NCBI GenBank assembly: GCA_911728435.2
Contig: OU452198.1
Location: forward strand, 3,658,001 to 3,722,000
DNA from: Apoderus coryli
Lineage: Eukaryota > Arthropoda > Insecta > Coleoptera > Attelabidae
Length of the DNA: 64,000 nucleotides
Direction: 5' to 3'
The stretch's first letter is position 1. Every line of letters begins with the position of its first letter. A program made the translations under genes and the position numbers. Below are positions 12,281-25,800 of this stretch, piece by piece. The notes below the pieces were generated by a model. That model was not told the origin of the DNA, made no database searches, and saw nothing but the letters and a program-made list of their open reading frames with translations.

Positions 12281-12873
12281 CAGAGAACAACTAAGGGAGA
12301 GAATATAAAGTCTGGTGGGCGCGGCTAGTTTGCGCAGCTAATTCGCGCAGAGGGATTCGATGACGTACTGAGTTTAGACAGAGGCGCCACACGCAATTTA
12401 GTCTAGTTTAGCGTTACGAGCGAACGGATATTCAGTGGCAGCGTTAATCTGAGATTTTCGATTGCAAGTGAGATATTGTGTGATGGCGAAATTTACATTC
12501 TTATCGTTTTTCCGTTAACATGAATAAACCTAAGTGTGGCGTAGTGTGTTCAGCGAAAGGCTGTGCGAACAAGAGTTAGAACTGTAACTTATCGTTTTTC
12601 ACGTTTCCAAAAGATGAAGCAAAGTATGTTTTGTTTCGATTAACTTATTGTATTGTATTTTTATAGTTATGTGGTATATTGTCTTATTTTTGAAATGGAA
12701 TTCCTCCTGTAATCTTATATTATGCGTAGTTGTATTTTATGGTATAATACCCAGTGTTTTATGTTCTATAGAGCTGAAATTTCGATGGTTGGTTCGGGCC
12801 ATGAAGATCTTAGAGCTAGTAAAAATTTGAGTAGCTACAGATTGTGTGCTGCTCATTTTGAAGACAGGATTAA
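12281..12873 (+). pseudogene. THAP-domain gene or P-type transposon 5' end, copy 1 (broken)
   Basis: 12281-12678 is a near-identical copy of 29304-29700. From 12519 the frame reads MNKPKCGVVCSAKGCANKS, a TAG stop, then NCNLSFFTFPKDEA, the start of a THAP zinc finger. After a possible intron (donor gtatgt; acceptor ctatag at about 12770) the second half appears in two frames: LKFRWLVRA, then EDLRASKNLSSYRLCAAHF. The nonsense codon and frameshift disable it. THAP fingers occur in host regulators and in P-element transposases. The upstream 230 bp shared by both copies may be a promoter or element terminus. Confidence 0.6.
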
Positions 12874-13103
12874 GTAATTTTGGTGTATTAATGATGCCAG
12901 ATCCTGATTTTGTTTTATATACATCCCGTTTCAAACTAATTTTGAAAATATGTGTACCTACACAAACAAATCTTTTGAAAAAACTTATTTGCCTTAGTAC
13001 AGATCTTGCATATATGTGCTGCGCAGTCAGACGAATTTTATGATGCATCACTACTCTAGCGATGTTGCCAGGTTGATATCTATTCACCATATTCTATAAT
13101 TGC

Positions 13104-13330
13104 AAGGGGTTGGGGGTATAATGCTGAGTATGAAAGGTTAGGTAGCAGGCAGGGATGTGTTGTAAGGGTGTAATAGTGATTATCAGGAAGAGTTAGTAAA
13201 GGAGGGTGAGTGTAGAAAGCAGGATTGAGATGAAATGTAGTACGCACGTAGTTGTTATATTAGTAGTTAGCAGGCTTTGTTATGTAATCATTGCAGGAGG
13301 TTGGGGGTAAAATGCTGAGTATGGAAGATT
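13104..13330 (+). repeat. imperfect direct repeat about 187 bp apart
   Basis: ggttgggggta(t/a)aatgctgagtatg occurs near 13107 and 13295. The G-rich intervening sequence contains no ORF. Confidence 0.5.
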
Positions 13331-13684
13331 ACCATAATTTTTATTTATAATTTTAGAATAAAGTAGGTAGTTCGGTTTGTTTAGGATGAACACAAGACGG
13401 GGAAAGTCATCGGTAAGGGGTAAGCACTGATCTGCTGCGCTCCTAGTTAGTCGTATTCAACATCTATGTTTAAACGGTGGTATTTTAACTTATAATAATT
13501 ATCCAGTTATATTTATATTATTTTTTTAAATTTATATATTGGTAACTTATTGTTACCATCTGGCAACGTTGCATTTTTATTTCCTAAATTTGACAGAAAC
13601 CACGTAGTTGTCATGTTTGTTATAGTTACGTATGTGCGCGATTTTTATGGGAATTAAATTTTGATTTTTGGCTTAAATAATGGA

Positions 13685-13690
13685 TTTATT
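13685..13690 (-). terminator. poly(A) signal of RMDN copy B
   Basis: AATAAA on the minus strand about 160 nt beyond the proposed stop codon at 13849. Confidence 0.4.
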
Positions 13691-13848
13691 TTTTTGCAAA
13701 TGCTGTCTTTCTGATAAAAAAAAAATACAGAAAATTCCACTGTCCCTAAAGTCGACCGTGACAAACCAAAAACATTTACTCGACAATTTTTATATGAATT
13801 TTAAATACAACTTTAGGTGGAGAAAAGGTTTAACTCTGCAGTGTCTAT

Positions 13849-16800
13849 CTAATAGTAGAGATTGCGATGAAGTTCATGAATTTCTTTGGTAATTGCTGCA
13901 TCCTAAAAAAAAAGTTAAAGTTAATATCGCTACAGATCCATGGATGATAAAAGTAATAACCGCCAGGAATACATCATGATCGCATTAAATAGGATTACCT
14001 AGGCCCGGTTGTACAAATGATGGTTTACCAGTAGTTCCCGTGAACTGCAGATCACTTTGAGTTCACTCTTGAACTCAGTTCAGTGTCTCGAGCGTTGTCC
14101 ATAGAATAAGTAAGCTTCGCTCCGCTCCAGCAGCTGAGGAACACCTGTCCAGCATATAATCTACGTGTAGCCAAAGAGTTCAAGTTAAATCTGTCAAGGA
14201 GCATGCGATGATCATATCCGCGCGACGGCCCATCAATTTTGAACGCTAAATACTTGAGAAATCTACGCTGAACACTCTCAACCTGTCTTATATGTACTTG
14301 ATATATGGGAGACCATATATTGGAAGCATACTCAAGCTTAGATCTGATTAACTCATTGAACAATTTGGTCAGACAGTCAACGTTGTTAAATTCTTTAGTT
14401 ATTCGAAACAAAAAACCAAGCATACGAAAAGAGTCACATAGTAGGTGCTGTGTATGTGTTGTAAAATGTAAGTTGGTGTCCACATAGACTCCCAAATCCC
14501 TGACGACCTCACACGAGTCAAGAATGGTATTACATAACCGGTAGGGAAAAACATATGTGTGCTCTGCGACCTGGGGAATACAGCAAGTTTGCATTTTCCC
14601 ACATTCAAAGACAGTTTGTTAGTATGGGACCACAGCTCGAGCCTCGACAGATCAGCCTGCAAAAATGCGCAATCAGCAAAAGATCGAAAAGCTCTGTAAA
14701 TCTTCAAGTCATCTGCAAAAATCAAGTAACTGCTCAAAAAGCCTTCCGATATGTCATTAATGCAAATGGAGAAAATAAGGGGAGCAAGACAACTGCTGTT
14801 TATCTAAGCACGTTACTTTTTTAAATTGGATTGACATATATGAGAAATTTAACCTCAAAATGATTCTGATTATTATATAGGGCCTACTCTTAGAATATAA
14901 AGAGGACAGGAAGGAGCATTTTTCATATTGTCATGCGAATTTGTTTGCAGTCACAACGCAGTTGCCAGTGCACTTATTGACTGAAATTCAACTATAATAT
15001 AATAAGTAGTATAAATCATTCTCACGTACCCGCCTCACTAGGTATGTGCTTTGTAAAGCTCTATTCAACCACTTCAGAGCTGTTGTTGTGTTTCCTAATT
15101 CTTTGTTACACTTGGCAATATACAATTTGTTTTCCTTTATTGCCGAGTGCACCGACGTTTTAATTCACTGATTTACAATAACACGAGTTTAAAATTGAAA
15201 TTTGAAGTGCACCGTTTTTTAGTCATGGTTTATATGCTCTAATCTGAGTATTAGTTTAATCCGCCCAAAATGACAGATTAAATGCAGCATTAACTAAAAC
15301 TCAGATGTTTTTAGTGCAAAAACATATTATATAAACATTATTCTAGGAAAAACATTAATTAATAGTGGAATATATCATTAGGAATAAGTAAAAATAATAA
15401 TATATGAATAAGAAAACAGAAAGAGAGAATGTACTTGATTGGGAAGTATTTGTAGATGACATGGATCTTATAGAGATCATTGATTACGGGTTTCCGCATC
15501 AAATAATCAGAATATCAGAACCAACATTTTGATACCACTAATTTACATTTTTTAAGAGTACATCTTGCTTGCCCTATCAGTTTTTTATCTTCGATGATAT
15601 CATGGTATTTGTGAAGTATATTAAATAATAAAGTCTATTTGTTGGGTGTAAAATTTTACTCCTTTTACTTGATTCCATTTTACTGGTTTCTTAAATCCAC
15701 AAGTTGTAGGATGTCACAGAAGTTCTTAGATATCTATTAAAACGAATAGATATATAAATCCATAGTGAAGTCTACAAGATATTATAATATCACTAATTTA
15801 TCACAAAAGTAAATGGTACCTGGGTATGACATGTTGCAAAATGTCGTAGGTACTTCACTTAATTAAACCGATAAGGTAGGTAAAGGAGATAATTATTATT
15901 TAATATTATTTATTATATTAATTATTGTATGTATCTTCATTGTTAAATGCTGTCGATTAGACGCAGACAAGTTTATTTGAAACTAATTTGCTAACTAATC
16001 TAAGCGTCTTTTGATACAACATTATTTTAAATATTTATATTAATTGAAATAAACACTAATACTATAATACTACTTCATTTATTTTTTAAATTGAAACAGT
16101 TAACTATTATTAGAATACCTAACCTGTTTTATTTTTCTTCTACTTTGAGTAGAGTTTACCTTAAATGACATATAATAACAATGTTGTCAGATTGTGTAGG
16201 TCCTAAATTTGCGGTTTAGTTAAACAGGCTATATTATTGAATAATGCATCCCAAAAAAATTAATCACAGATTAATATTAATCCACCTCTTAACTAATACT
16301 GGATTACCAATTTGTCGGTGCACTCGGCAATTAGAATTATAAGGAGCCCACTTCTCAGCTAACATAAAATGATCCAAAGCATCTTGATATGTTTTTGAAG
16401 GTAATTGAGCATACCATCTCTCGTGCCTAATAAATAAATATCAATCAATCAATGAGAATAGAATTACAATAAAACAAAAATCATCGTCTCCAATATTTAA
16501 TTCATAAATTATGTCAAAGGGACATGTTTCGGAGACTCAGCTCCATCATCAGCCTAAAAGGCAACAATACAATATTAAAAAGGGTTCTTACATAAATAAC
16601 GAAAAACACAAGTTAACAAACCTTGGTGGTATAAAATGCTCACTTTGTGAAGGCAGAGCTCCTAACAGACTAAATTAAAGTATACAATTATTTTTGTTTA
16701 AAATATTAAATTTAAAATAACAGAAACACATACAGGTATATATAAATAAAAAGATGTAAAAAATGTTGGTCCCGATAAAGTAAAATGAACAGACAAAAAG

Positions 16801-19800
16801 TAATGGGACAGTACAAGCGCTATTAAAAGTTTAAAAAGTATTGAAAATGTATACAAACAAATAAGCAAAAACACTTAAACAAAACATAGAAGGAATATAA
16901 CAATGACAAGATCAAACTCCAAGCCATGGGTGTAAACATATATAAAAAGAGTCTAATAGGTACACAAATCCTCAGGAATGTTTTAAATGTAGAAGAGCCT
17001 CGAAAAAAGTGTAAGGTTCGAATTTCAACTGATCGTTCAATATATGGACTTCCAAAAATCCACAAACCGGATATTCCAATTAGGCCGGTGGTGTGCTATA
17101 CAAATTCACCTTCACATCGACTGGCTAAGTGGTTGAATGATGTGATCCCGACACTCACTGATTTTCGCAATCCCCTAGCAATAAAAAACTCCTTCTCCCT
17201 GGTTTCACATACCAAACATTTGGTTATCCCACATAGCTCCATTCTAGTCTCGTTTGACGTCAAGAATCTTTATCCCAGTATACCTCCTGAAGATTGTCTC
17301 AAATACCTTAGAGAATTACTTTTTGAGAACACTAACTTACCTACTTTTCATATATTGAATATTTGCTTACTTACTGACATCGTTCTTAAGCAAAATTTCT
17401 TCCAATTTAACGAGAGGTTCTTTGTTCAGAAATCGGGATTGGCAATGGGTTCCAATCTGTCACCTTTGTTGTCGGAGATATTTATGTTTAACATCGAGAA
17501 AAGTATTAAATCACACCCTCTTTACAGTAAAATACTTTACTACAGCAGGTATGTGGAAGACATTTTTGCTATTTTTACTGGCGAAATGTCAGAGTTGGAT
17601 GATTTTCTAACGTTTCTCAATTCTATTCATCCATCCATTGAATTCCCAATGGAAATAGAAAACAATAGATGCCTCAACTTCCTGGACCTGACTATATCAA
17701 GGACAAACTATAATTGTCTATCCTTCGCCATATACCACAAACCTACCAGCACTGATTCCATAATCCCCTACGATTCCTACCACCCACATTCACATAAATT
17801 TGCTGCCTTTAATTCCTTCTTTCATCGTCTTTTCAATATTCCTCTCACACCTTCAGATTTTAACCATGAACTATCATACATAAGGATGGTAGCTGCCAAT
17901 AATGGTTTTCCCTCTTCTTCCATCAACAAAATGTTTTTTAAACAAATTCATCAATAAAAATTTAATTAATCTATCTGGAAATTTTAACAAAAACAAAAAG
18001 TGTTTTTCCATTCCGTTCATTGATAACCTTTCCTATAAAATCCAGACCTATTTCCAATCTTGTAACAAAATAGAACCCGCCACTGGCAAGCTTACAGATT
18101 ACGCAATTCTAGAATGCATGGGTGGCAGATCGCTTCCTTTCTGAGAATTTCCAATATCAAACATGTCCTTTTTTTTTTTTCGAATATATATATTTATGAT
18201 AACACGAAATATTCCCATAGATTTGTTGACATAGGATCCTTAGTTTTTTCTAAACATAAATACGAACGTACCCTAATGTTACGACAAACATGGGGGGTCT
18301 AAAAGCTATCTGTGTCATAAAAGTTATGCGAGACTTTTAAAAATATTTTGTTCTTAAGATAATAGTGTTTATTGCCTTGTTATGTACTTTATACAGATAT
18401 TTATTGGGTAACAGTGTTGCCGATTTGCTCAAGTATTGCTTTCCCTAACATTGTCGATACGTTTATAAATTGTTTAATTTAAGGTTAAATTAAGGAATAA
18501 GTTATGATCGATGGAATGTTGATATTAATTACGAGGTTTTGTTTTGCTTCTCAATGTCTGACTCTACCAAAGGGGTAACAATAATAATAATAATATCAAT
18601 AGTTATTGGTGAGTCTTGGGCAGTCTTTTTTTGAACTGAGTTAAAGGCTCTTGCTTTATTTATGAGTTATATCTTGTCACTAATATAGTTGCTATATTAC
18701 GGCAGAATGTGCTCGCATTTACAACAAGGGAAATATCTACATCACGTCGAATCATAGTTAGTATAAATTAAGTATCTTTAAGCAATTATACCAATTGAAT
18801 TGAATCATAGAAATATTATTCATAATTTCACGGAAATAAACCTCGTATCGCCATCTCTGGAGATACGCTTGAACCACATCGAATAACAGAAAATAGAAGT
18901 ACGACTAAAGAGAAAAAAATCAATAATTAGTGCTTTATTCTAACGCTGCGCAAGGGGTGCGCTCTGAAACTGGCGTTTTCGAATTCCCATTGGCTATCAT
19001 CCCTCTTTTGAGGCATAATACCGGAGGTAATCAGATAAGCGCTCTGAAAGAAAGTACCTCGTTAGTTCTTTTAAATTAAAAAGTCAGTTCTTGTTCGAGA
19101 TCCAAGTAAGTCACTTCTAAATATATTTTTCTTGCAAGCTGTTTTAAGATTTATAATTTTTCTAAGTTCATTTTCTTGATTACAAAAATTCTTTCATTTA
19201 ATAATTTGATTCTGTTATTATTCTTTTGACTATCATAATTTGGTTCTGAGTCTTTGAGAATTACGCAACATCTAGATTAACGCTCGTTAAATATTATGTA
19301 TTAAATTCGAACCTAGTGGCTATATTAATTAACTTATTAGGGTTTAGACGGGGTAATACTCTCTGCATTCATTATCCTATCTATATATAACTATAAATAA
19401 AATCTTCTGGAAATGTTAGAAATTTTCAAGGCTGTAGGAGATAACAACATTATATGTTTGAACGATCAGTTGAAATTCGAACCTTACACTTTTTTCGAGG
19501 CTCTTCTACATTTAAAACACTCCTGAGGATTTGTGTACCTATTAGACTCTTTTTATATATGTTTACACCCATGGCTTGGAGTTTGATCTTGTCATTGTTA
19601 TATTCCTTCTATGTTTTGTTTAAGTGTTTTTGCTATTTGTTTGTCTCGACCAATCGACACGAGCCTTTTTTTGAGCGATTGACAAATTGTATGGGATCCA
19701 ACGCGAACAAATTTTTTTGACAGTCAAATGTTTATGCAATATTGAATGTATGCTGGTCCCACTAATGCCTGAGGTTGTGTCAATCTCTTGATAGGTCACA

Positions 19801-22800
19801 TGGCGATCTTGCAAGATCACTTCGCGCACAGCATCAATGGTTTTCGGAACAACAACTGATTTTGGACGACCTTCACGAAATTCGTCTTGGAGTGAACTAC
19901 GACCACGATTGAATTCACCATACCATCGATAAACACTGGTCCTTGATGCAGCTTCATCGCCATCAATTTAATTAAGTTCATCCATGCATTGTTGCTGAGC
20001 TAATCCACGTCGAAAGTTGCAAAAAATAATAGCACGAAAATGTTCACGATTTAATTCCATTTTTGGGCCGAGATGAATCTTTAAGTTACCGTAAACAACA
20101 CAAATAGCGCTCATACGTCAAAACGTTCTAAGTACGTATAACCTCAAAAATGTCCAACTTTACGATAGAGCTGTCAGTTGCCAGATTGCAACACCAGGGT
20201 TGCCAAATCCCGAAATATAAAAGGCTGTTAATTCCGCGAAATTGGCTCATCTGAAGCAACTCAATCGCGAAAGAAAGACATGGAGAAGCAAAGTCTGCTT
20301 AAACTATTAAGGAAGAGATGACATTGGTTTACGGGCAATCTGGCCCAGGCAAACCAATGGTTTACTACCGAGGCAGTCTATTGAATTGACCACTCCAGCA
20401 ATATTATTAAAATTACCATGATAATCCAACTAATTCAAAATAAAATCGGCCAAGTAGATGATGTGCTACTTCGTCATTTTTTTTCAGCTCTAAAGTTGTT
20501 TCAACATGTTTCTTGACCAGGTGCGCATCTCTGATTTTGTCTGAATTGGACAGTTCTTCAGTGGCTGCGCGACAACCAACAAGAATCGCATACCATTTGT
20601 GCGATTCAACACTGTATGAGTCCAAGTCTAAGGCTTTGGTGCAATATGATATCCCTGTCAAAACAACGTAGAATTATTTATATTTAAATATATTCTAACC
20701 CTCAACTTTAATATTCAAGGATAGATAAATTGCCCTACATCCCAGTATTCTCATTAAATATACAGGGTGATTCAAATTCGCTTATTTAGCAAAGTTAGAG
20801 ATTCCTAGGACCAACAAAATGCCATTGACAAACTCTAAAAATATTTTTTTGTTTTCAAGATTTTTGAGAAAAACTTAAAATAGGTTTTTCCGCTTTTATT
20901 TAATTTATTCAACAAGTCATCCAAATATCAAAAATACATCCGCAAAACAACTTTTTCTTCTCTACAATGTGGCAGCTACAGATTTTAATTCTGACGTTTC
21001 GTCTTCTGCCAAACAACATCAACTGCTGTTTGACTTTTAAAAATTCTAACAGTTGCTTCACTATTTATTTATAGAAGTGTATTGACCCAATTTAGAGTTA
21101 AAGCAGGATTGCCGAGAAATAGTGATCTGCACAATTATAATACCAGAAGAGGAAATAATATCGTGCCCAGAAGGCATACTCTAGAACAGTGGTCGCCAAC
21201 CTTCTGAATGTATTGAGCATCTTCGGTAATTGTAGAATGTACAGTGAGCTACTTTTTTTTTTTTGAATGTACAGTGTTTTTGGGGCATTGGTGTGGTATA
21301 GGACGCTATCATACAGGACCTAATCAAGACCAAAGAAATTATCCTTAATGACCGTTTAGGCGTATGTCGTTTGGCATGAAAATATCCCTTCATAATATCA
21401 TTGTCCTGCGTAAATATCACGACCCCATTATTAGGGAACCAGATTTCAATTTTTTGGGGCATTGGTTTTGTATAGGACGCTATCATACTGGACCTAATCA
21501 AGACCTAAGAAACTATCCTCAATGACTGTTCCGAAGAATGTCGTTTGGCATGCAAATAGCCCTTCATAATATCATTGTCCTGCGTAAATTTCACGACCCC
21601 ATTATTAGGAAAACAATTTCAATTTTTTGGGGCCTTGGTTTGGTATGGGACGCTATCATACAGGACCGAATCAAGACCTAAGAAACTATCCTTAATGACC
21701 GTTCCGAAGAATGTCGTTTGGCATGCAAATAGCCCTTCATAATATCATTGTCCTGCGTAAATTTCACGACCCCATTATTAGGAAAACAATTTCAATTTTT
21801 TGGGGCCTTGGTTTGGTATGGGACGCTATCATACAGGACCGAATCAAGACCTAAGAAACTATCCTTAATGACCGTTCCGAAGAATGTCGTTTGGCATGCA
21901 AATAGCCCTTCATAATATCATTGTCCTGCGTAAATTTCACGACCCCGTTATTAGGAAAACAGATTTCAATTTTTTGGGGCCTTGGTTTGGTATAGGACGC
22001 TATCATACTGGACCTAATCAAGACCTAAGAAACTATCCTTAATGACCGTTCCGAAGAATGTCCTTTGGCATGCAAATATCCCTTCATAATATCATTGTCC
22101 TGCGTAAATTTCACGACCCCATTATTAGGAAAACAGATTTCAATTTTTTGGGGCCTTGGTTTGGTATAGGACGCTATCATACAGGACATAATCAAGACCT
22201 AAGAAACCATCCTTAATGACCGTTCCGCAGAATGTCGTTTGGCATGCAAATAGCCCTTCATAATATCATTGTCCTGCGTAAATTTCACGACCCCGTTATT
22301 AGGAAAACAGATTTCAATTTTTTGGGGCCTTGGTTTGGTATAGGACGCTATCATACTGGACCTAATCAAGACCTAAGAAACTATCCTTAATGACCGTTCC
22401 GAAGAATGTCCTTTGGCATGCAAATATCCCTTCATAATATCATTGTCCTGCATAAATTTCACGACCCCATTATTAGGAAAACAGAGTTCAATTTTTTTGG
22501 GGCCTTGGTTTGGTATAGGACGCTATCATACAGGACCTAATCAAGACCTAAGAAACTATCCTTAATGACCGTTCCAAAGAATGTCGTTTGGCATGCAAAT
22601 AGCCCTTCATAATATCATTGTCCTACGTAAATTTCACGAGCCCATTATTAGGAAAACAGAATTCAATTTTTTGGAGGCTTGGTTTGGTATAGGACGCTAT
22701 CATACAGGACCTAATCAAGACCTAAGAAACTATCCTTAATGACCGTTCCGAAGAATGTCGTTTGGCATGCAAATAGCCCTTCATATCATTGTCCTGCGTA

Positions 22801-25800
22801 AATTTCACGACCCCATTATTAGGAAAACAGATTTCAATTTTTTGGGGCCTTGGTTTGGTATAGGACGCTATCATACTGGACCTAATCAAGACCTAAGAAA
22901 CTATCCTTAATGACCGTTCCGAAGAATGTCCTTTGGCATGCAAATATCCCTTCATAATATCATTGTCCTGCGTAAATTTCACGACCCCATTATTAGGAAA
23001 ACAGATTTCAATTTTTTGGGGCCTTGGTTTGGTATAGGACGCTATCATACAGGACATAATCAAGACCTAAGAAACCATCCTTAATGACCGTTCCGCAGAA
23101 TGTCGTTTGGCATGCAAATAGCCCTTCATAACATCATTGTCCTGCATAAATTTCACGACCCCATTATTAGGAAAACAGAGTTCAATTTTTTTGGGGCCTT
23201 GGTTTGGTATAGGACGCTATCATACAGGACCTAATCAAGACCTAAGAAACTATCCTTAATGACCGTTCCAAAGAATGTCGTTTGGCATGCAAATAGCCCT
23301 TCATAATATCATTGTCCTACGTAAATTTCACGAGCCCATTATTAGGAAAACAGAATTCAATTTTTTGGAGGCTTGGTTTGGTATAGGACGCTATCATACT
23401 GGACCTAATCAAGACCTAAGAAATTATCCTTAATGGCCGTTTAGGCGTATGTCGTTTGGCATGCAAATAGCCCTTCATAATATTATTGTCCTGCGTAAAT
23501 TTCACGACCCCATTAGTAGGAAAACAGATTTCAATTTTTTGGGGCCTTGGTTTGGTATAGGACGCTATCATACTGGACCTAATCAAGACCTAAGAAACTA
23601 TCCTTAATGACCGTTCCGAAGAATGTCGTTTGGCATGCAAATAGCCCTTCATAATATCATTGTCCTGCGTAAATTTCACGACCCCATTATTAGGAAAACA
23701 GATTTCAATTATTTAGGGCCTTGGTTTGGTATAGGACGCTATCATACAGGACCTAAGATAGGACTGAGAAGATAGGTAACTGTGATTGTTTTGTATGTTA
23801 GTGTGTTTACTATTTAGTTATGACAATTGTCTATACTATGGATATAGAAAAAATTGACACAATAACAAAATTATAATTACAATAAGAAGAAGTCCAAATT
23901 AAAAAAAACATAAGAATCAAATTAAATTATAAGCAGTAATAACACCAATCCAATAAACCAATTTTAAAATTGAAATTGACTAACGGAGATTTTAAGATAA
24001 TATAATTTTAATTATTTGAAGGAAAAATAGTATGGTTGTTGGTCTCGGCTAGCGGCTCGCCCATCAAACTCCATAGTCGTCCGGGAAAGTGTTCCTTCTC
24101 TCACTAAGCACACAATATACTGTTGTTTATTTGGAGGATAAACAGTAATGAGAAGTAAAGAAACCTAAATTATGTATTTTTACTTATAAATGAATTACAT
24201 TACCTTCCCTAAGCCATTTAGTAGAATTCTGACTGTCTTCTTCAAAGAGTGCATGATACGCTTTGGCAATTTTACACCAGATTTCTGCATTGGTTGGTGC
24301 CAATGCGATACAATTTCTTAAACATTCAATAATCTTTTTTAATGCCGTAATTGACCCAGTGTCATAAATTTGATCCACTTTATTCAACGCCTAAAACAAT
24401 TTAGAAATAATTATTACTTTGTTCAGTGCCCGTTGACTTTTCCCTTTCAATGTACCGGGAGGCATTTTCGGAATTCGCCGACACATTAGCCGCTCGGAAC
24501 AACTCGGATAATATGAATCACAGATTCATAAAGTCCCGACGTATTAGACTAATGCGTCTGCGATTTACGTATGAAATTGCACATCTCAAACTAAGAATAT
24601 CTTTTCGTTTTGAATCAGATTAGTGTAACTAGTTTTGATTTCCCAATAAAAATAAATGTTGTACCTATTAATATTCAATTAATGAAATGAATCCAAAGAA
24701 ATTGCGCCGTGTGTGTTACAAAGATACATCATCTAATCAAAGATTAATCTTGTGTACATTAATCTTTGATCTAATACTATTAGCACCTATTAGATTGCAA
24801 ATAAGTGATAAAGACGAGTTTGAGGTTAGTAGATTATTTGTATTTTTAAGTTAGGTTTACGCCGTTAGATTTACGGTCGTGTCTGCTCGATCGTTGGACT
24901 TAAGTTCGAATAATTTCAGTAATTAGGGAGTTAAGGCAAAACCAAGGACGTATACGTATCTCCATACGTAAACGTGAGATTTTGGTTATGTTTACACTAG
25001 ATAAGGAGTCATTCAAAATAGAGTTAAGGTGCCATCCAATACGTATCGTATATGTGAAAGGTAGAGATAACACTTTACTTGAGAAAAAGACTATTTTAGA
25101 TTTTTCTACTTCCATTTACTATGTTGTTAATATTATTGTTTTTTTAATTATTAATTAAATACAGATATATTTTATTATGTATATCTATAAACAATAACAG
25201 AAAAATGTTTATAATTGGTACAAAATAAACTACTACTACTAACAATAATAATAAAGTATTTATTGCAAAATAGCTTAGCTTAATTTTCAATTTAGATTGA
25301 GTTTTTAATGTTCTATTCTAGATATTCGTACAAGTTCATGTAATTCCGACAACAATCGGTTCAATACGTTTAAGTATACGATACGCGTAGAGGTACATAT
25401 GTTTACGGCCTTCGTATCGTTAAACGTATCATAAATTTAAAGAGCGCATGCGTAGATGTCAAAAGATACGTTTACGTATACGTCACTGGCTTTGCCTTAA
25501 CTCCCTATTGGCGCATCGGACGGTCGTTTACGGTGAGTAATGTATATGCTCGTCCGGAAAATACTAGGACTTCCTAAGAAAGTACAATCAATTAGGTGTC
25601 AGCGATGTTTCGCTGCTTTATTTCCGCTTTTTCAAGCTTGTTCCAGTTCGATTGTACAATTAAAACAATTAGATGACATTTCTATATACAACAACAGTAC
25701 CAAAAAATGTTCCTATACGCAATTAATGATCAATTCAGTTAGTGTTGACCATTAACTTGTATACAGGGTGAGTCACGAGGAACTGTACATACTTCTACCA

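Noticed and set aside
13680..13892. 70-residue plus-strand frame MDLFFCKCCLSDKK...
   Set aside because: It overlaps the proposed last exon and 3' UTR of RMDN copy B on the other strand, has no family signal and no splice partners.
14305..14824. Plus-strand frames opposite the 14-kb LINE
   Set aside because: Antisense shadows of the LINE reverse transcriptase.
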